Notes: generated by a model from the letters alone, not told the origin. A DNA stretch of 64,000 nucleotides from Cryptomeria japonica (GCF_030272615.1 NC_081415.1:630269240-630333239), one strand, 5' to 3'; positions 33,986 to 47,794 are shown, numbered from the stretch's first letter. Numbers and translations: made by a program.

Positions 33986-36900
33986 ATGGCTTCTGGATCA
34001 TCTTCTACTCTGGTAGGTGTGGCTACCCCTATTTTTGTCGACATCAAGGACCATCCAGGCCTTGTTTTTAAGCAGTGCCCTCAAAATGTGAAGGTCAATG
34101 ATTCAGTTGGTGCATTTTCTAGGGTTCTTGAAGGAATTTTGTATGTCAAAGATGTTCTTGCATATATACAGTGCACTTTGGAGGATTTGGGTTCTGTTGA
34201 GATCAAGAACATGTATATTGGCACCTTGCTAAACTAGGATGGGTCGATGAAACCATAATTTCAAATTCTGAAGGATCAGGGTTTTACCGACATTTTGGAG
34301 ATGCCAAAATTTGAAGATGAATTGATCCAGTAAGCACTGAGCCGAGTCCATGGCGAATTTATATGGCTAGACCAGCCCCACAAGATCACCAAGGAGGTTA
34401 TTTGTGTGATCACCGATTTACCCCATACCGGGCCAACCCCTCGAAGGAAGAAGATATCTAACAATCAGGTGGAGAAGTTAACTGGTGCAACATCTGACAA
34501 CCGATCAATGAGAATTAGCACTATCAAAGACAAAACAATTCAATTTGCAAGCATGATCATTGGTTACAAGGTAACCCCAATCAAATTGGTTGAACTCTGT
34601 TTCTAGTTCATGCATTTTCTATGCTCACAAAATGATTAAGGAGAATGAAAAGCTAGATCTATGTCAATGGATGTTTGATGAATTGATAATAAACCTAGGA
34701 AAGATTAAGGATGAGAAGAAGGGTATTTTTTGGTATGGCAACCTTGAGGTCTGTTTAATGCTTTTCTTTCTGAATGAGTAACCCAGAACCAGTAAGACCC
34801 AATGGGTATTTGATATACCGATAGAAAAACAAATCAAAGATGCTATAATAAATATGGGACAGGATAGGGACTCCATTCTTTGGGGTTATTTCAAATCATT
34901 CCAGAAAGCAATAAAGAAGAGAGAAAGAGTTCCAAAGCATATTGTAGATGAATATTCAACTGAAATCTCTTTTATGGTAACGAAGGATGAAACACTGATG
35001 GAGGAAGTGAAACCTAGGAGGATCTGGATAACAAAGATGGTCTATGAGGTAGATGTTGAGTTCTTGGACTTGTATGCCAAGACTCAAAATCGATGCCCTA
35101 GTTGATGAAGTAGAGAAATATTTTGGGACTGCAAAGCAAAAAGAAACTGAAGTTGAAATTGGATTCAATAAAAAGAAAAGGGAAGGAAAGATCAAGAAGG
35201 TTTGGGAAGCTGTAAAAAAGATGTCCTCTGAGATAAAGCAGATAATTGAACTAGCTGAAGGGTCATCTCCGATAGGAGTATAGGCCTCACTGACAGTAGC
35301 AATCGACAAGGGTGTAGTAAAGAGGAAGAAACCAAAGACTTATATTGCCTTTGTTACATCCGGTTCTGATACTGATGTTGTGCCCTCACATATTCCCAAA
35401 ACTTTCATCAGGATACCAAGGAAGAAGGCTGAGGAAGTAAAGAAGCAGAAAGTGAAGGTTACCCCTCCAGCAGCACCTAAGAAAATTTTGTAGGAGAGGA
35501 ATCCCATAGAGAAGAGGAAACCAGTTAAGGAGTCTACTTCTACTCCCGGCAAGAAGAAGAAATCAGATGTAGATATAGCTCTAGAATCCGGTAAGAGTAT
35601 TTAATTCATTCCTCCTCTTTTAGTTGTTGAGTTGATTGATCAAATCACTAAAGATGGAATTTTGAGTAATATACAACATTACTATGTACATATGGATGAT
35701 AAGGAGAAAATAGAGATAAAGAAATCAGTTTTGTTGTACTTGGACATATATAAGAAAGCACTTTTATAGATTGAAATACAGATACTAAGAGATTTGTATA
35801 AAAACTATATGCTAGAAGGTTATTTGTGGTTGAAGAAGATAGACACATAAAGGTATAGGAATTGTTAAATGTTTGTGGTGCTATAACTGATGAATAGATG
35901 CAACAGTGTTTAGAGTTTGCAAATAAATCATTTTTTTGGAGCAAACATCGACATGTGAGTCTCATGGCAGGTAGATTAAATGAGATAGTTAAGGAGACAT
36001 GTGAGGCTTGGGTAAAAATTGTTTGTAGATAAACCAGGATTCTTTACATCACCGGAAGTCCCTCAAAAGTCTAACACTCCATACGTCTTGGTAGGTGATA
36101 AGGGGAAAGGTAAATTGGGAATGGATACACCGATTTTGGATCAGAAAATATAAGAGGATATTCCTTTGATAGAACTACTTGTACCTAATATAGAGATACC
36201 GGTAGATAACATTCAAACTGTAAAGGATAAGATAGATACACCGAAATAGAACATTCGAGATATAGAGGTTACTGATGTGGATATAGAAAATAAGAAAGTT
36301 GAGGATATTGAACCTCCAGCACCAAATGTACATACTGAAGAGGTTAAGGTTGAAAAGGTTACTGCACCAAGTGGTGAAGCCACCAGTGCAAGTCAAGAGG
36401 TTGAATCCTTTGGGAAGATTTTGGATAGTCATTCATTGTTGGCACTTGACTCATTCGGTCAAGTTAATTTTGCACAGAAGAATATTGAGCAGCTGAGAAG
36501 TTTTGAACTAATGTATGTTGTAGCTCAGAAGTTAAGGAAGGAAGGGACTAAAGATAAGTAGGTTATTGACTAGGCCATTTTGGTTTTGCAACAGCTTGCA
36601 CCAGAATATAAGGTAGATTAGATTGGAAGCCCATCCAAAAAAATGAAGGGTTTGATAGAGCATATTTCCAAAGAGTTTAAAACTCTTCAATAGGTATCAA
36701 ACCGGCAATTGATTGAGTAGTATAATGCAGCCCGGTAGGTGACTTGTGACAGCATGATTTCATTTGACAAGGCTAAGATGACACATGAGATATCAAAGAT
36801 TGATGTGGCTCTAAATGAGTGTAGCAATATATATAGATCATGTACAAACACCAACAAACTAACAGTGGACCTTGAGGTGAAATTGAAGGTGGAAAAGGCC

Positions 36901-37179
36901 CGGTTAGAACATTTAGCTAACAATTTTGATGGTACTCAAACACTAACCAGTACCATTGATGGTCAGATTTTGATTACAAAGTCTAAGATTTCTGCATTAG
37001 AGGACATGGATAGACTAATCTGGCGTGCAAGGGAATTAAGAGATTTGGTGAGTCCCCGGATGAACACTATGTTGCTTCACAAGAGGGAAAACGTAGAGTT
37101 AATGAATAAACCTACTCTAGTAGACCTATCAACGAAGAGATTCATGCATATAGTCTCAATGGTTTTGTATCCATTTTGA
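33986..37179 (+). pseudogene. Long second protein of the outer element, not pol
   Basis: From MASGSSSTLVGVATPIFVDI at 33986, protein-like sequence runs about 3.2 kb with many stops and a few frameshifts. Blocks include SRVHGEFIWLDQPHKITKEV, ITDLPHTGPTPRRKKISNNQ, KTIQFASMIIGYKVTPIKL, KGIFWYGNLEVCLMLFFLNE, a Lys-rich segment (EIGFNKKKREGKIKKVWEAV), an acidic repeat-rich region near 36180-36400, and a helical C-terminus (LEVKLKVEKARLEHLANNF). The first half resembles poorly characterised plant transposon proteins of non-autonomous LTR elements. No protease, integrase or RT motif is present. Function unknown, possibly structural. Confidence 0.6.
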
Positions 37180-37513
37180 GCACATTGAAGACAGGTTGGG
37201 ATGCATATTTAAGATTTTTGAAGAATGCTTACCTAGATATTTTCAAGTATATCTAGATCCGGTAATCACATTTTGGCTTGTACAAAATTTCATTTCCTAT
37301 TCTTTTTTTTGCCTTGATCTTTGGCATTGTTGTCAAAGGGGGAGAGGTTGATGTGAAAAATGATAGGGACATGAGAAGTAATGTATAGCTCAGGGGGAGC
37401 AGTCTTCCAACAGTTTTTGTTATCAGTTTTGGATTTTTTGGCAGGGAACTGAAACAACACTTCAGCGATCCATTTTTCACATGAGTGTTGCCATCAATGC
37501 CAAAGGGGGATAT
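37180..37513 (+). other. 3' untranslated region and polypurine tract of outer element
   Basis: Contains two purine runs, CAAAGGGGGAGAGG at about 37336 and CAAAGGGGGATA directly before the LTR; the second is the likely second-strand primer. Confidence 0.7.
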
Positions 37514-38416
37514 TGTTGGCAATTGACACTCATCTGGCTTAGTTGTGTTGTCATTGATGACAAAACACACCATTTTGGGTTGGTCACTTAACTGGTACTC
37601 ACAGGTAGACATTGTTTGTCAACCAACAATGACAGGAAAGGGAAACTGGAAATCTAGGAACCGGTATATGAGGCCAACATGGGAGATTGATCCGGTAGGT
37701 CTACAAGGCATCGGTCTTGAAGTTTAATGAATTTATTTTTTCTTAGGCCGACATGTAAATAAATTGTAATATCATTGTAAGCCGACCTAAGGCATTTATG
37801 TTTGTGTTTTGGAAGGGTATTTAAGTGAGTCCGATTTGGTTATTTTGGTAATGAGAAAGAATGTAATGGGAAATAGTGATGTGATGTTGTGCGAGAAACC
37901 TTGATTGATAGAATGCGAATGTAATATTTTGTAGTCGATCTTGGATATTGGTTTAAAGGTTTGGGAAGCGAAGAAAGATATCGGTAAGGAAGGACACAGT
38001 GTAAATTGGTACAGACTGTTCTTTAACCAGAACTCATCCAGCATAGGAGATGCACTCTTAGAGTTCAAAATTTTGTTTGTAACTCCATATGTGGTGTTTC
38101 TAGTCAGTGAGGCTCTTTTTGTGATGAGCAGTGTGCTCTAGGTTGTTGGCCTTCCTGCATGTGCAGGCCCCTATTATAATATTTATTCATTTGGTCAATG
38201 GATAGATATTGTGGGTCCCTAATCCCACTGTGGTTTTTCCTCTTTGAGGTTTTCCACATATAAATCTCTGCATTATGGTGTATGCTCTTGTGGTTGCTAT
38301 TATATTCTTTTATGGTTACCGATTACTGAACTACATTGTTAATAAGGTTAAAATTGATTATACTGGCAGAACACTGACCCCCCCCCCCCCCCCCTCAATG
38401 TTCTTGGATTTCAACA
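37514..38416 (+). repeat. 3' LTR of outer Copia-type element
   Basis: 903 bases, TGTTGG...CAACA, aligning to 41-959 with scattered substitutions and small indels. A homopolymer C run lies at about 38380-38395. Confidence 0.9.
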
Positions 38417-38646
38417 CATAAAGGGAAGGCAATGGAAGCTCTAGGAAATCTGATTTCAACCACCTTTGAAGGTCTCATGGCTCACACATTCAAAGTGGAG
38501 GATCTACTTAAGAACAGTGATATGCACAACACTATAATGGCTATGAGGAACGGTTTGGGAAGAACCAACATGGAACAATATGAATATATGATGTCTATAA
38601 ATGGTCACCTATGGGTAAAATTACAAACCTGTGTCACACTTTTATA
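38417..38646 (+). other. Remnant reading frame split by the outer element
   Basis: Open frame from 38432 (MEALGNLISTTFEGLMAHTF) to 38644. The bases before the 5' LTR (3-40) read in a compatible frame with one stop, so the outer element may have landed in an older coding sequence. No family recognised. It could equally be chance. Confidence 0.3.
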
Positions 38647-39907
38647 AAGGAAAAGGTTAACACAACAATAATTGTTCAATTTTGACGCCATAAAAGTGGC
38701 ATTTGTATTTTGAATTTGAAGATGATGTAAACTAATGAAATGTGTAAAATTTGATGAAGTTTGAGTTTATTATTTTTTTTAAAAAAAATTGTCAAGGATT
38801 GATATGTTTTTTTTACTTTTAAAGTCAATTTTTTTATTGTTGAAAAATGCTGAAAATCAGGGGTTTTAGTTCCCACCAAAAAACAAAATATAAACCAACT
38901 TATTTTTTCTAATTTTGATATCCCTAATAGATGACATACATATATAGTGCATTAAAAAAAATTTAATTTTCAATGTTTATTTTCTTCATTATAACATTTT
39001 AAAGTCGAGCATACTTGAATTTGACAGTTTTTATTTCCCACCACATTTTGTTTATTTAATTTTTGATAATAAAAAAATAAAAAATACCCTTTTGGAGAAG
39101 ACTCTCTCCTCTAGTGAACCATATTTATTTCAAAAAAAATTGAGGTGATGAAATTTTTTTATTTTTTTTTAAACTAGCCTCTTACCGAACATTAGAATAC
39201 CTTCTTGTAGTATTTTTTAAATAATATATATTAAATCTAATCAAAACATCATAAAAATTATATGAGTAGATTCTTGACCTTGATCTCTACAAAAGGGTTT
39301 TTTTTTTTAATAAATTGAATTTTGTTGCAGAAGTTAGAAGTTTCAAAATTTTGTCAAATTTGGTGATGTGGTTACCACTTAGGATCGCACTCAGGATGTT
39401 CCGGCCAGAAGAGTTTCAATTAGAACCCTTCTGGTTGGAACGCTTCCAGCTGGAACCCTTCCGGTCGGAACGCTTCCGGCTGGAACACTTCCGGCCAAAT
39501 CGTTAGAGGTCAGCGACAGGTCATTTAAGCGACCATGCCTCTTTAAACCCATACAAATGATGATTTTTTTTTTGTTCTAAAATATGAAAATAAAGGTGTG
39601 TGAAATAATATAATTCATTTCTGAATTAAATCAATTGTTTTTGCAAATAAAAGTGGCATTTTTTATATAAAGTGGCGAAGATTTTCAAATTTTTTTAAGA
39701 TTTTGGTAGAAGGCTTCAAATTTTTTTCAGTATGTTATATTAATTTTTTTCAATTAAATAAATATCTAATATTAGAAGGCTTCAAAAAAAATTTAGGAAT
39801 TTTATATTAAACTAAATATTATTTAGATTTTATTAAACCTTATTTTTAAGATTTTGGTACTTTTAAATAATTGAAATTAAGGGGTCATTCAAGTCTTTAT
39901 AATTCCT
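38647..39907 (+). other. AT-rich non-coding DNA with a 15-bp minisatellite
   Basis: No gene. At about 39405-39495 there are six or so 15-base repeats of the type TTCCGGTCGGAACGC, translating as a five-residue repeat; I regard it as a minisatellite. Confidence 0.6.
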
Positions 39908-40395
39908 AGTATGTACTAGGGGGTATGTTGTACCTAATAGGACTTTAAAAGGGGGGTCCTAAGGGGTCACACATGTGTGGCCCCTTAGGACCCCATATGA
40001 TCCCTTAGGATGCTATATGATCCTATGGGGTCATATGGTGTCCTAGGGGTATGTTCTACCTACGAGGAATTTAAATGAGGTCATATGACGTCCTAAGGGT
40101 TCACACATGTGTGGTCCCTTAGGATTCCATATGACCCCTTAGGATAATATATGATCCTATGGGGTCATATGGTGTCCTAGGGGGTATGTTGTACCTACTA
40201 GGAGTTTAAAAGGGGTCATATGAGGTCCTAAGGGGTCACACATGTGTTAGAACACATGTGTGGTCCCTTAGGACCCCATATGACCCCTTAGGACACTATA
40301 TGATCCTATGAGGTCATATGGTGTCCTAAGGGGTCATATGGTGTCGTTAGGAGTCATTTGGGGTCCTAAGAGGGCACACATGTGTTTTAAGTTGC
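39908..40395 (+). repeat. Palindrome-rich tandem repeat, about 3.5 copies of 130-150 bp
   Basis: Copies begin near 39908, 40048, 40181 and 40331. Each has GGTATGTTGTACCTA, then CTAAGGGGTCACACATGTGT with its near inverse, then CCATATGACCCCTTAGGA and GATCCTATGGGGTCATATGG. The central 30 bases are self-complementary except at two positions. A related block lies at 58985-59259. Confidence 0.85.
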
Positions 40396-41574
40396 TTATT
40401 AAGTTGTTGGTATTGTCCGATCTTGAACTGTTGCACCTCTTGTATCTACTGCTCCTCTTGTATCTACTACTTCTAACCTTACCTTTGCTTCCCATTTTTC
40501 AACTGATGAGTCAACAAGGTCAATTGGAGAAGGAATAGGTGGAAATGGTTCTAGAGTGTCTGCCTAGTATCATGATCACTCGTTTAGACTAACGCCCACC
40601 TTCGCATGACATATTAAGGTTAGTTTGTCTGAGCAAGCACCTCAAGAAGCACCTACATGCTTAGCCAATTGTGCCCATCCCAACGTAGCACATTTCAACC
40701 TAACAAGAGTCAATCCCACCGCGATGCTCACTTACGGAAATCTAAGAAGACTTAAAAAGCATATCATAATTCCCCATGCACACTGTAATCGAATCAGAAA
40801 CTATAGCCCAAATAGGGTGGGTGGGAATTATAGTTGGGAAGCAAGGTAGGCCCCTACAGGGCGCTTGCAATTCTAGTTGCTAGAATCATCGACTGGGGGG
40901 CATGTTACGTATATAATCTGGCAAATAGCCATCAACTCTAGTTTTTTAGGTTCAAAAGTTGAATTATTCAGTGACCAAATTAGAGGGGTGGGTGATTACC
41001 TGGTTACCCCTACGGATCGAATCCTTGGGAAACAAGGTGTGGGTTCAATTACCACCTCATCATGGAAGGTTGGATGGAAGCATATTGGGTGGAAAACTTT
41101 AGCCGAGGTGGGGTGGGGTAGTTTAGGTAGGGGTAGGTCGACATCCATTTTCCATATCCCTTGGTAGGGGTAGGCTCCCCTACTATTATAAGGGGCCATG
41201 GGTAAGGGCAGGTCGACATCCATGGGTAGGGGTAGGTTAAAGTATAAATATTTGTCCCTTGTTAGGTTGTGATACCCTTCCGGCTAAAGATCAAATAGGC
41301 GTGAACCTATCCTTCGATTGGCACCTTTCCTACCTTCCATTGATAAATCCCTCCTTCCATTAATGTCCTTTGATCCATCCTTCCATTAATGTCTACTTCA
41401 AATCTGGATAGGCACCTTTCCCATGATCAATCCATCCTTCTCATTGTTCCAGTTGTTACTCTCCGACACTGGGTGGCTTGTATGGTAACAAGTTTCTAAA
41501 AAGTAGCATAATCAGTGGTGTTACCACCCGCGCTCTGACTGCAAGTTAGAGTAAAAAGAAAAATTTTGTAACTC
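40396..41574 (+). other. Non-coding region, short GGTAGGGGTAGG repeats
   Basis: No supported gene. 41120-41235 has repeated GGTAGGGGTAGGTCGACATCCA-like phrases broken by substitutions. 41330-41400 has repeats of CCTTCCATTAATGTC. Confidence 0.5.
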
Positions 41575-41631
41575 GTTCATCCAAAGTTGCACAATGGTTC
41601 ATGTTTCCACCCATACTCCCTTCTGGTTCAA

Positions 41632-44600
41632 GTATAAAGAAAATGTTGTCCCATCTCTGAACGAAGCAAACTAGGATCCCAAATAGTACTTGCCCTATCT
41701 AATTAATACTGAATAATAATAATAATTACATTTTCCACTTATGGAGTTAGGCAACTATTGTATAAAGAATCTTTGTTAGTTAGGATAGGTTTGATGAGCA
41801 CTTTCCATCCAGTCAATCTTATTTGTCCCATCTCCTTTGGGTGGGGTTCTAGTTGTGATGTGGGACTTTACCACCCAAGACGCCAACTCATTAACCCACA
41901 ATAGAATAATAATAAGAATAATCCGGCTAGTTCAGTATAAAGAAATAGAATAATCCTTAATTACATTCTAGTCATAATAATGATTGCTATTCTATTTGAA
42001 TAAGTTTCTTTTTGGTGTTGGCATTTTTCCTTCCTTCCATCACTTCAAGTTCCTAACGCCTCAATTGCAGCATTATATTGTTCTGGTTCTGTCTGTATTT
42101 CCCTATAGTGCAAGAACAAATTGCATGAGATTGTATTCTGTTTGTAGATCTTCATAGGAGCCAACCATAGATCCTTTTGGTATATTTGAGGCTTGAACCA
42201 GCCTTAATTCCCTTTGGTTTGTTTCTGGCTTTCACTAGCCTTCAAGAATAGATTGCATTCAATTATATTCTGTTTGTAGATCATTTGTCAGCCAACCATA
42301 GATCCTAGATCCTTTTGGTTTGTTCGTGGCTTGAACCAGTTGGAGATCACCTAAAATATTATTATTATTATTCACTTAGAATGTCGAGGGGGTTTTAATG
42401 AACGTAAGGGCATTATTCAGTTTGAATGTAAGTGATTCTTTTTTGGCATGACCTTTCCCCTAATCTTTCTTCTCACCTGCCTAGGTCGACCGAAAAATGG
42501 CATCCATCCATCACTACTATCAGATTATTCCTATTCTTCACCATCAGATTATTCCTATTCCCAGCTACTTGACGTGTAAAATATAGACTTCCCCTAATAT
42601 TGATATATAAAATAATAGGACTTGCCCTTTCCACACTTTGGAGTTAGGCAAGATCCATATAAAGAATATTTGTCCCTTGTTAGGCTGGTTCAGTAGCCGA
42701 TATTCCAGCTTGACAAAATGCAGGACCTCTCCCCTAACCTTTCTGCTTTGATTTCACTTTGAGAGGTTCCCTTGACCGCTTAGTCAGAAATAGTCAGAAA
42801 GTGGGAGTGGCGAGGGTGATTCGACATTTCAGGTGATTTTTGGATGCACGATTTAAAGTTTCCACCTTCTTATATATATAATATAGTAGGGCAAATAATA
42901 GAATATAGTAGGCCTTTGGGGTGCTACTGATCAGCAAGATCAGTAAGAAAGTAGTATTATAGTTAGGGTAGGTTTTATGAATCCTTGTTAGGGTAGGAAT
43001 GTGGTCCTATTTGCTTGTAATCCTGGCGCTTATAGGTTGCAAGTTAGGGTCAAAAAGATGAGCCTTCCTGCAAGTCAGTAAAGAAAGATCCTTCCCCTCC
43101 TTCCTCAAGTAGTAGAGTAAAATAGTGGCCTTTTAAACAAGGATGGATTTGGTATTAACTTTAAAATAGTGGCCTTTTGAACAGAATGCAAGTTCTATAT
43201 AAAGAATCTTTGTCCCTTATTAGGCTGGTTCAGTAGCCGCTTAATAGAACTAGTTGAATCTAAACTATGGTGTCCAGATTTCTAGATGCACTTTTTCCAC
43301 TTGTGGAGTTAGGCATCGGTTAAAGTCTAATAAGAATGTAATTATTATTATTATTATTCATGATATGTAACCTAATTGACAAAAATATAAGTAATATGCA
43401 TATTATTCCTTGTTCCTATTCTTGTGAATTATTGAAAGTGGGCACGTAATTGGCAAGAGGCAATAGATAAAACCCTCCCTGGTAAATAATTGGTAATATT
43501 TTAATTTAATGTCTCTTCCAAACAATATACTACATCCCTACCCGACAATAGATATAACCCTCCCTAAAGGAATTGCAATGAGTAGAAAGTAAAGATGAAG
43601 TATTGCAATGAGTCTAAAATAAATATCTAGATCCCCATATCTATTGACACGTCTCACAGGGAGTAGATTTGTTCGACACAGAACTTCTACCCACCAGTAG
43701 ATTTGTTCGACATAGCAGATGCTTGTACCCATGAGTATAAGAGTGGAGACAACATAATTTTGAAATCAAATGAAAGGAAATGAGTATAGAAATGACCTCC
43801 TATTTTGTAGGTGACACCCTACTTTCCTGCCTTGTAGGGTAGGTTACACCCTACTGAATTTTGAAAGAAAATAAGTATAGAAGATTTAAATGACCTCCGG
43901 TGACACCCTACTTTCCCTCCTATTTTGTAGATTTGTTGGACACGTCGAATATTTTTTTCACATTATAATATTCTCTTTTGGTATTTCCTAGGCAAGGTTA
44001 TTGAAAGTAAAGTTTAGAGTTCAATTAGGGCAACTTGCCTTAACTTTATTACCAAAACAACCTCAAAAAGAAAGATATGTGTCTGACAAATCTATTAAAA
44101 CCTAGAATCAAGTCCCTCAATTTTCAATTGCTATTTATCATGGTCCACAAGCCTCCCGCCAATAGAACATATAATTGATAGGGGTAGGAGCCCTCCCTCC
44201 CTATATGGCAAGCTGCCCTAACTGACTGTACTCCGAACTGCCCATTGTAGACTCTACTCTGAACTGTCCTAATCTTATGAAGATGCCTACTTCTGATTAA
44301 TTCAATTGCCAGTTGTAACCTCCACTAGGATTCACCTTCACTTCCACATTGCCAGTTATAACCTCCGTTGGTTTTAACCTTCACTTCCACATTGCCAGAT
44401 TATATACGTAATATGAAGAGGCCTACTTCTAATTAATTGATTAATTAATTAACAAGAAACCTGCTAGTAAATTGAATTAATCTAATCCATAAGAGAGTTG
44501 TTATATACGTCATATGGTTAGGCCACTTACTTAACCTGCTAGAATGACGCTAGAAGAAAAGGACCACCCGCACTATAGTTATCAACTAAACTGCTAGATT

Positions 44601-44733
44601 CTCTACGTCTTAGAAAATTGTAGGGGGGCAATAATGATGAGAAAGTTGTTCGATTCTCTACGTCCTAGAAAATTGTAGGGGGGCAACAACAATAATAAGA
44701 TAGTTGTTAATTATTTTGTTCTCCCCAGTTCAT
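41632..44733 (+). repeat. 3.1-kb tandem unit 1
   Basis: Starts at GTATAAAGAAAATGTTGTCC. It contains several (ATT)n or (AAT)n runs, paired phrases about plant-like AT-rich DNA such as GGACTTTACCACCCAAGACG, and GTGACACCCTACTTTCC twice. No open frame of note. Confidence 0.9.
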
Positions 44734-47700
44734 GTATAAAGAAAATGTTGTCCCATCTCCAAATGAAGCAAACTAGGATCCAAAATAGTACTTGCCCTAT
44801 CTAATTAATAGTGAATAATAATAATAATTACATTTTCCACTTGTGGAGTTAGGCAACTACTGTATAAAGAATTTTTGTTAGTTAGGGTAGGTTTGATGAG
44901 TGCTTTCCTTCCAATCAATCTTATTTGTCCCATCTCCTTTGGGTGTGGTTCTAGTTGTGATGTGGGACTTTACCACCCAAGACGCCAACTCGTTAACCCA
45001 AAATAGAATAATAAGAAAAATAATCCAACTAGTTCAGTTTAAACAAATAGAGTAATCCTTAATTACATTCTAGTCATAATAATGATTGCTATTCTATTTG
45101 AATAAGTTTCTTTGTGGTGTTGGCATTTGTCCTTCCTTCCATCACTTCAGGTTCCTAACACCTGAATTGCAGCATTATATTGTTTTGGTTCCGTCTGTAT
45201 TGCCCTATAGCATAAGAACAAATTGCATGAGATTGTATTCTATTTGTAGATCTTCATAGGAGCCAACCATAGATCCTTTTGGTTTATTTGAGGCTTGGAC
45301 TAGCCTTAATTCCCTTTGGTTTGTTTTCGGCTTTCACTAGCCTTCAAGAATAGATTGCATTCAATTCTATTTTGTTTGTAGATTATTTATCAGCCAACCA
45401 TAGATCCTAGATCCTTTTGGTTTGTTCACAGCTTGAACCAGCCAACGATCGCCTGAAATATTATTATTATTATTCAGTTAGAATGTAGAGGGGGTTTTAA
45501 TGAACGTAAGGGCATTATTTAGTTTGAATGTATTTGAATGTAAGGGCATTATTCAGTTTGAATGTGTTTGAATGTAAGGGCATTATTCAGTTTGATGTAA
45601 GGGCATTATTTAGTTTGAATGTAAGGGCATTATTTAGTTTGAACGTAAGGGATGCTTTTTTGGCATGGCCTTTCCCCTAATCTTTCTTCTCGCATGCCCG
45701 GGCTGACTGAAAAATGGCATCCATCCATCACTACAATCAAATTATTCCTATTCCCCACTACTTGACGTGTAAAATATAGACTTCCCCTAATATAGATATA
45801 TAGTATAATAGGACTTGCCCTTTCCACACTTTGGAGTTAGGCAAGTTCTGTATAAAGAATCTTTATCCTTTGTTAGGTTGGTTCAGTTGTCACTTAATAT
45901 AAGTACGACATAATATAAGGGTGATATTCCATCTTGACAAAATGCATGACCTCTCCCCTAACCTTTATGCTTTGATTTCACTTTGAGAGGTGCCCTTGAC
46001 CGCTTAGTCAGAAATAGTGAGAAAGTGGGAGTGGCGGGGGTGATTTGACATTTCGGGTGATTTTTGGATGCACAATTTAAAGTTTCCACCTTCTTATATA
46101 TATAATATAGTAGGGTGAATAATAGAATATAGTAGGGCTATGGGGTGTTGCTGATCAGCAAGATCAGTAAGAAAATAGTATTCTAGTTACGGTAAGTTTT
46201 ATGAGTCCTTATTAGGGTAGGAATGGGGTCCTAGTTGTTTGTAACCCTGGTGCTTACATGTTGCAATTTAGGGTCAGAAAGATGAGCCTTCCTACCAATT
46301 AGTAAAGAAAGAACCTTCCCCTCCTTCCTCAAGTAGTAGTGTAAAATAGTGGCCTTTTGAACATGGATGGATTTGGTATTAACTTTAAAATAGTGGCCTT
46401 TTGAACAGAATGCAATTTCCGTATAAATAATCTTTGTCCCTTGTTAGGTTGGTTCAGTAGCCGCTTAATAGAACTGGTTGAATCTAAACTAGGTTGTGTA
46501 AGGGTGAATCTAAACTGTGGTGTTTGGATTTCTGGATGTACTTTTTCCACTTGTGGAGTTAGGCACCGGTTAAAGTCTAATAAGAATGTAATTATTATTG
46601 TTATTATTCACGATATGTAACCTATATGAGTCTAAAATAAATATCTATATCCCCATATCTATTGACACATCTCACAGGGAGTAGATTTGTTCGACACAGA
46701 ACTTGTACCCACCAGTATATTTGTTCGACACGGTAGAAGCTTGTACCCATGAGCATAAGAGTTGAGACAACATAATTTTGAAATCAAATGAAAGGAAATG
46801 AGTATAGAAATGACCTCCTATTTTGTAGGTGACACCCTACTTTCTCGCCTTGTAGGGTAGGTTACACCCTACTAAATTTTGAAAGAAAATGAGTATAGAA
46901 GATTTAAATGACCTCCGGTGACACCCTACTTTCCCTCCTATTTTTTAGATTTGCTGGACTTGTCAAATCTTTTTTTAACATTATAATATTATTTTTTGGT
47001 ATTTCCTAGACAAGGTTATTAAAAGTAGAAATGCTTTGCAGTTATTGAAAGTAGAGTTTAGAGTTCAGTTAGGGCAACTTGCCTCAACTTTATTACTAAA
47101 ACAACCTCAAAAAGAAAGATATGTGTCTGACAAATCTACTGAAACCCAGAATCGAGTCCCTCAATTTTCAACTTCTATTTCTCATGGTCCCCAAGCATCC
47201 TAGCAATAGACCATATAATTGATAGGGGTAGGGGACCTCCCTCCCTATATTCTCTCCCACCCTATATGACAAGTTGTCCTAACTAACTGTACTCCAAACT
47301 GCCCATTGTAGACTATACTCTAAACTATCCTAATCTTATGAAGAGGCCTACTTCTAATTAATTTTATGTCTAGTTGTAACCTGCACTGGGCTTCACCTTA
47401 ACTTCCACATTGCCAGTTATAACCTCCGCTGGTTTTAACCTTCACTTCCATATTGCTAGATTATATACATAATATGAAGAGGCCTACTTCTAATTAATTG
47501 ATTGATTGATTGATAAGAAACCTGCTAGTAAATTCAATTAATCTAAGTCATAATAGATTTGTTATATATGTCATATGGTTAGGCTGCCTGCTTAACCTAC
47601 TAGAATGAGGCTAGAAGAAAAGAACCACCCGCACTATAGTTATCGACTAAACTGCCAGATTCTCTACGTCTTAGAAAATTGTAGGGGGCCAACAACGATG

Positions 47701-47794
47701 AGAAAGTTGTTTGATTCTCTACGTCCTAGAAAATTGTAGGGGACCAACAACGATAATAAGATAGTTGTTAATCATTTTGTTCTCCCCGGTTCAA
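44734..47794 (+). repeat. 3.1-kb tandem unit 2
   Basis: Same order as unit 1. It has an extra expansion of a GAATGTAAGGGCATTATTCA repeat (45530-45650, about five copies) and lacks about 240 bases corresponding to 43373-43615 of unit 1 (junction near 46622). Confidence 0.9.

Larger units (their letters stand above)
41..38416 (+). mobile_element. Non-autonomous Copia-type LTR element, outermost of the nest
   Basis: Two direct LTRs, TGTTGGCAATTG...CAACA, bound this element. The flanks CACAA (36-40) and CATAA (38417-38421) look like a 5-bp target duplication with one change. A primer site matching initiator-Met tRNA follows the 5' LTR and a purine-rich tract precedes the 3' LTR. Without the 31.5 kb insertion at 1710-33196 it is about 6.9 kb. 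Its interior encodes a coiled-coil and zinc-knuckle protein (1028-1709 plus 33201-33606) and a long second reading frame (33986-37179). I find no protease, integrase, RT or RNase H, so it must have been mobilised in trans. Copia type is inferred from the Met primer site and LTR style. Confidence 0.87.

Noticed and set aside
39315..39506. Frame with a five-residue FxLEx repeat
   Set aside because: It matches a 15-bp minisatellite and has no flanking gene structure.
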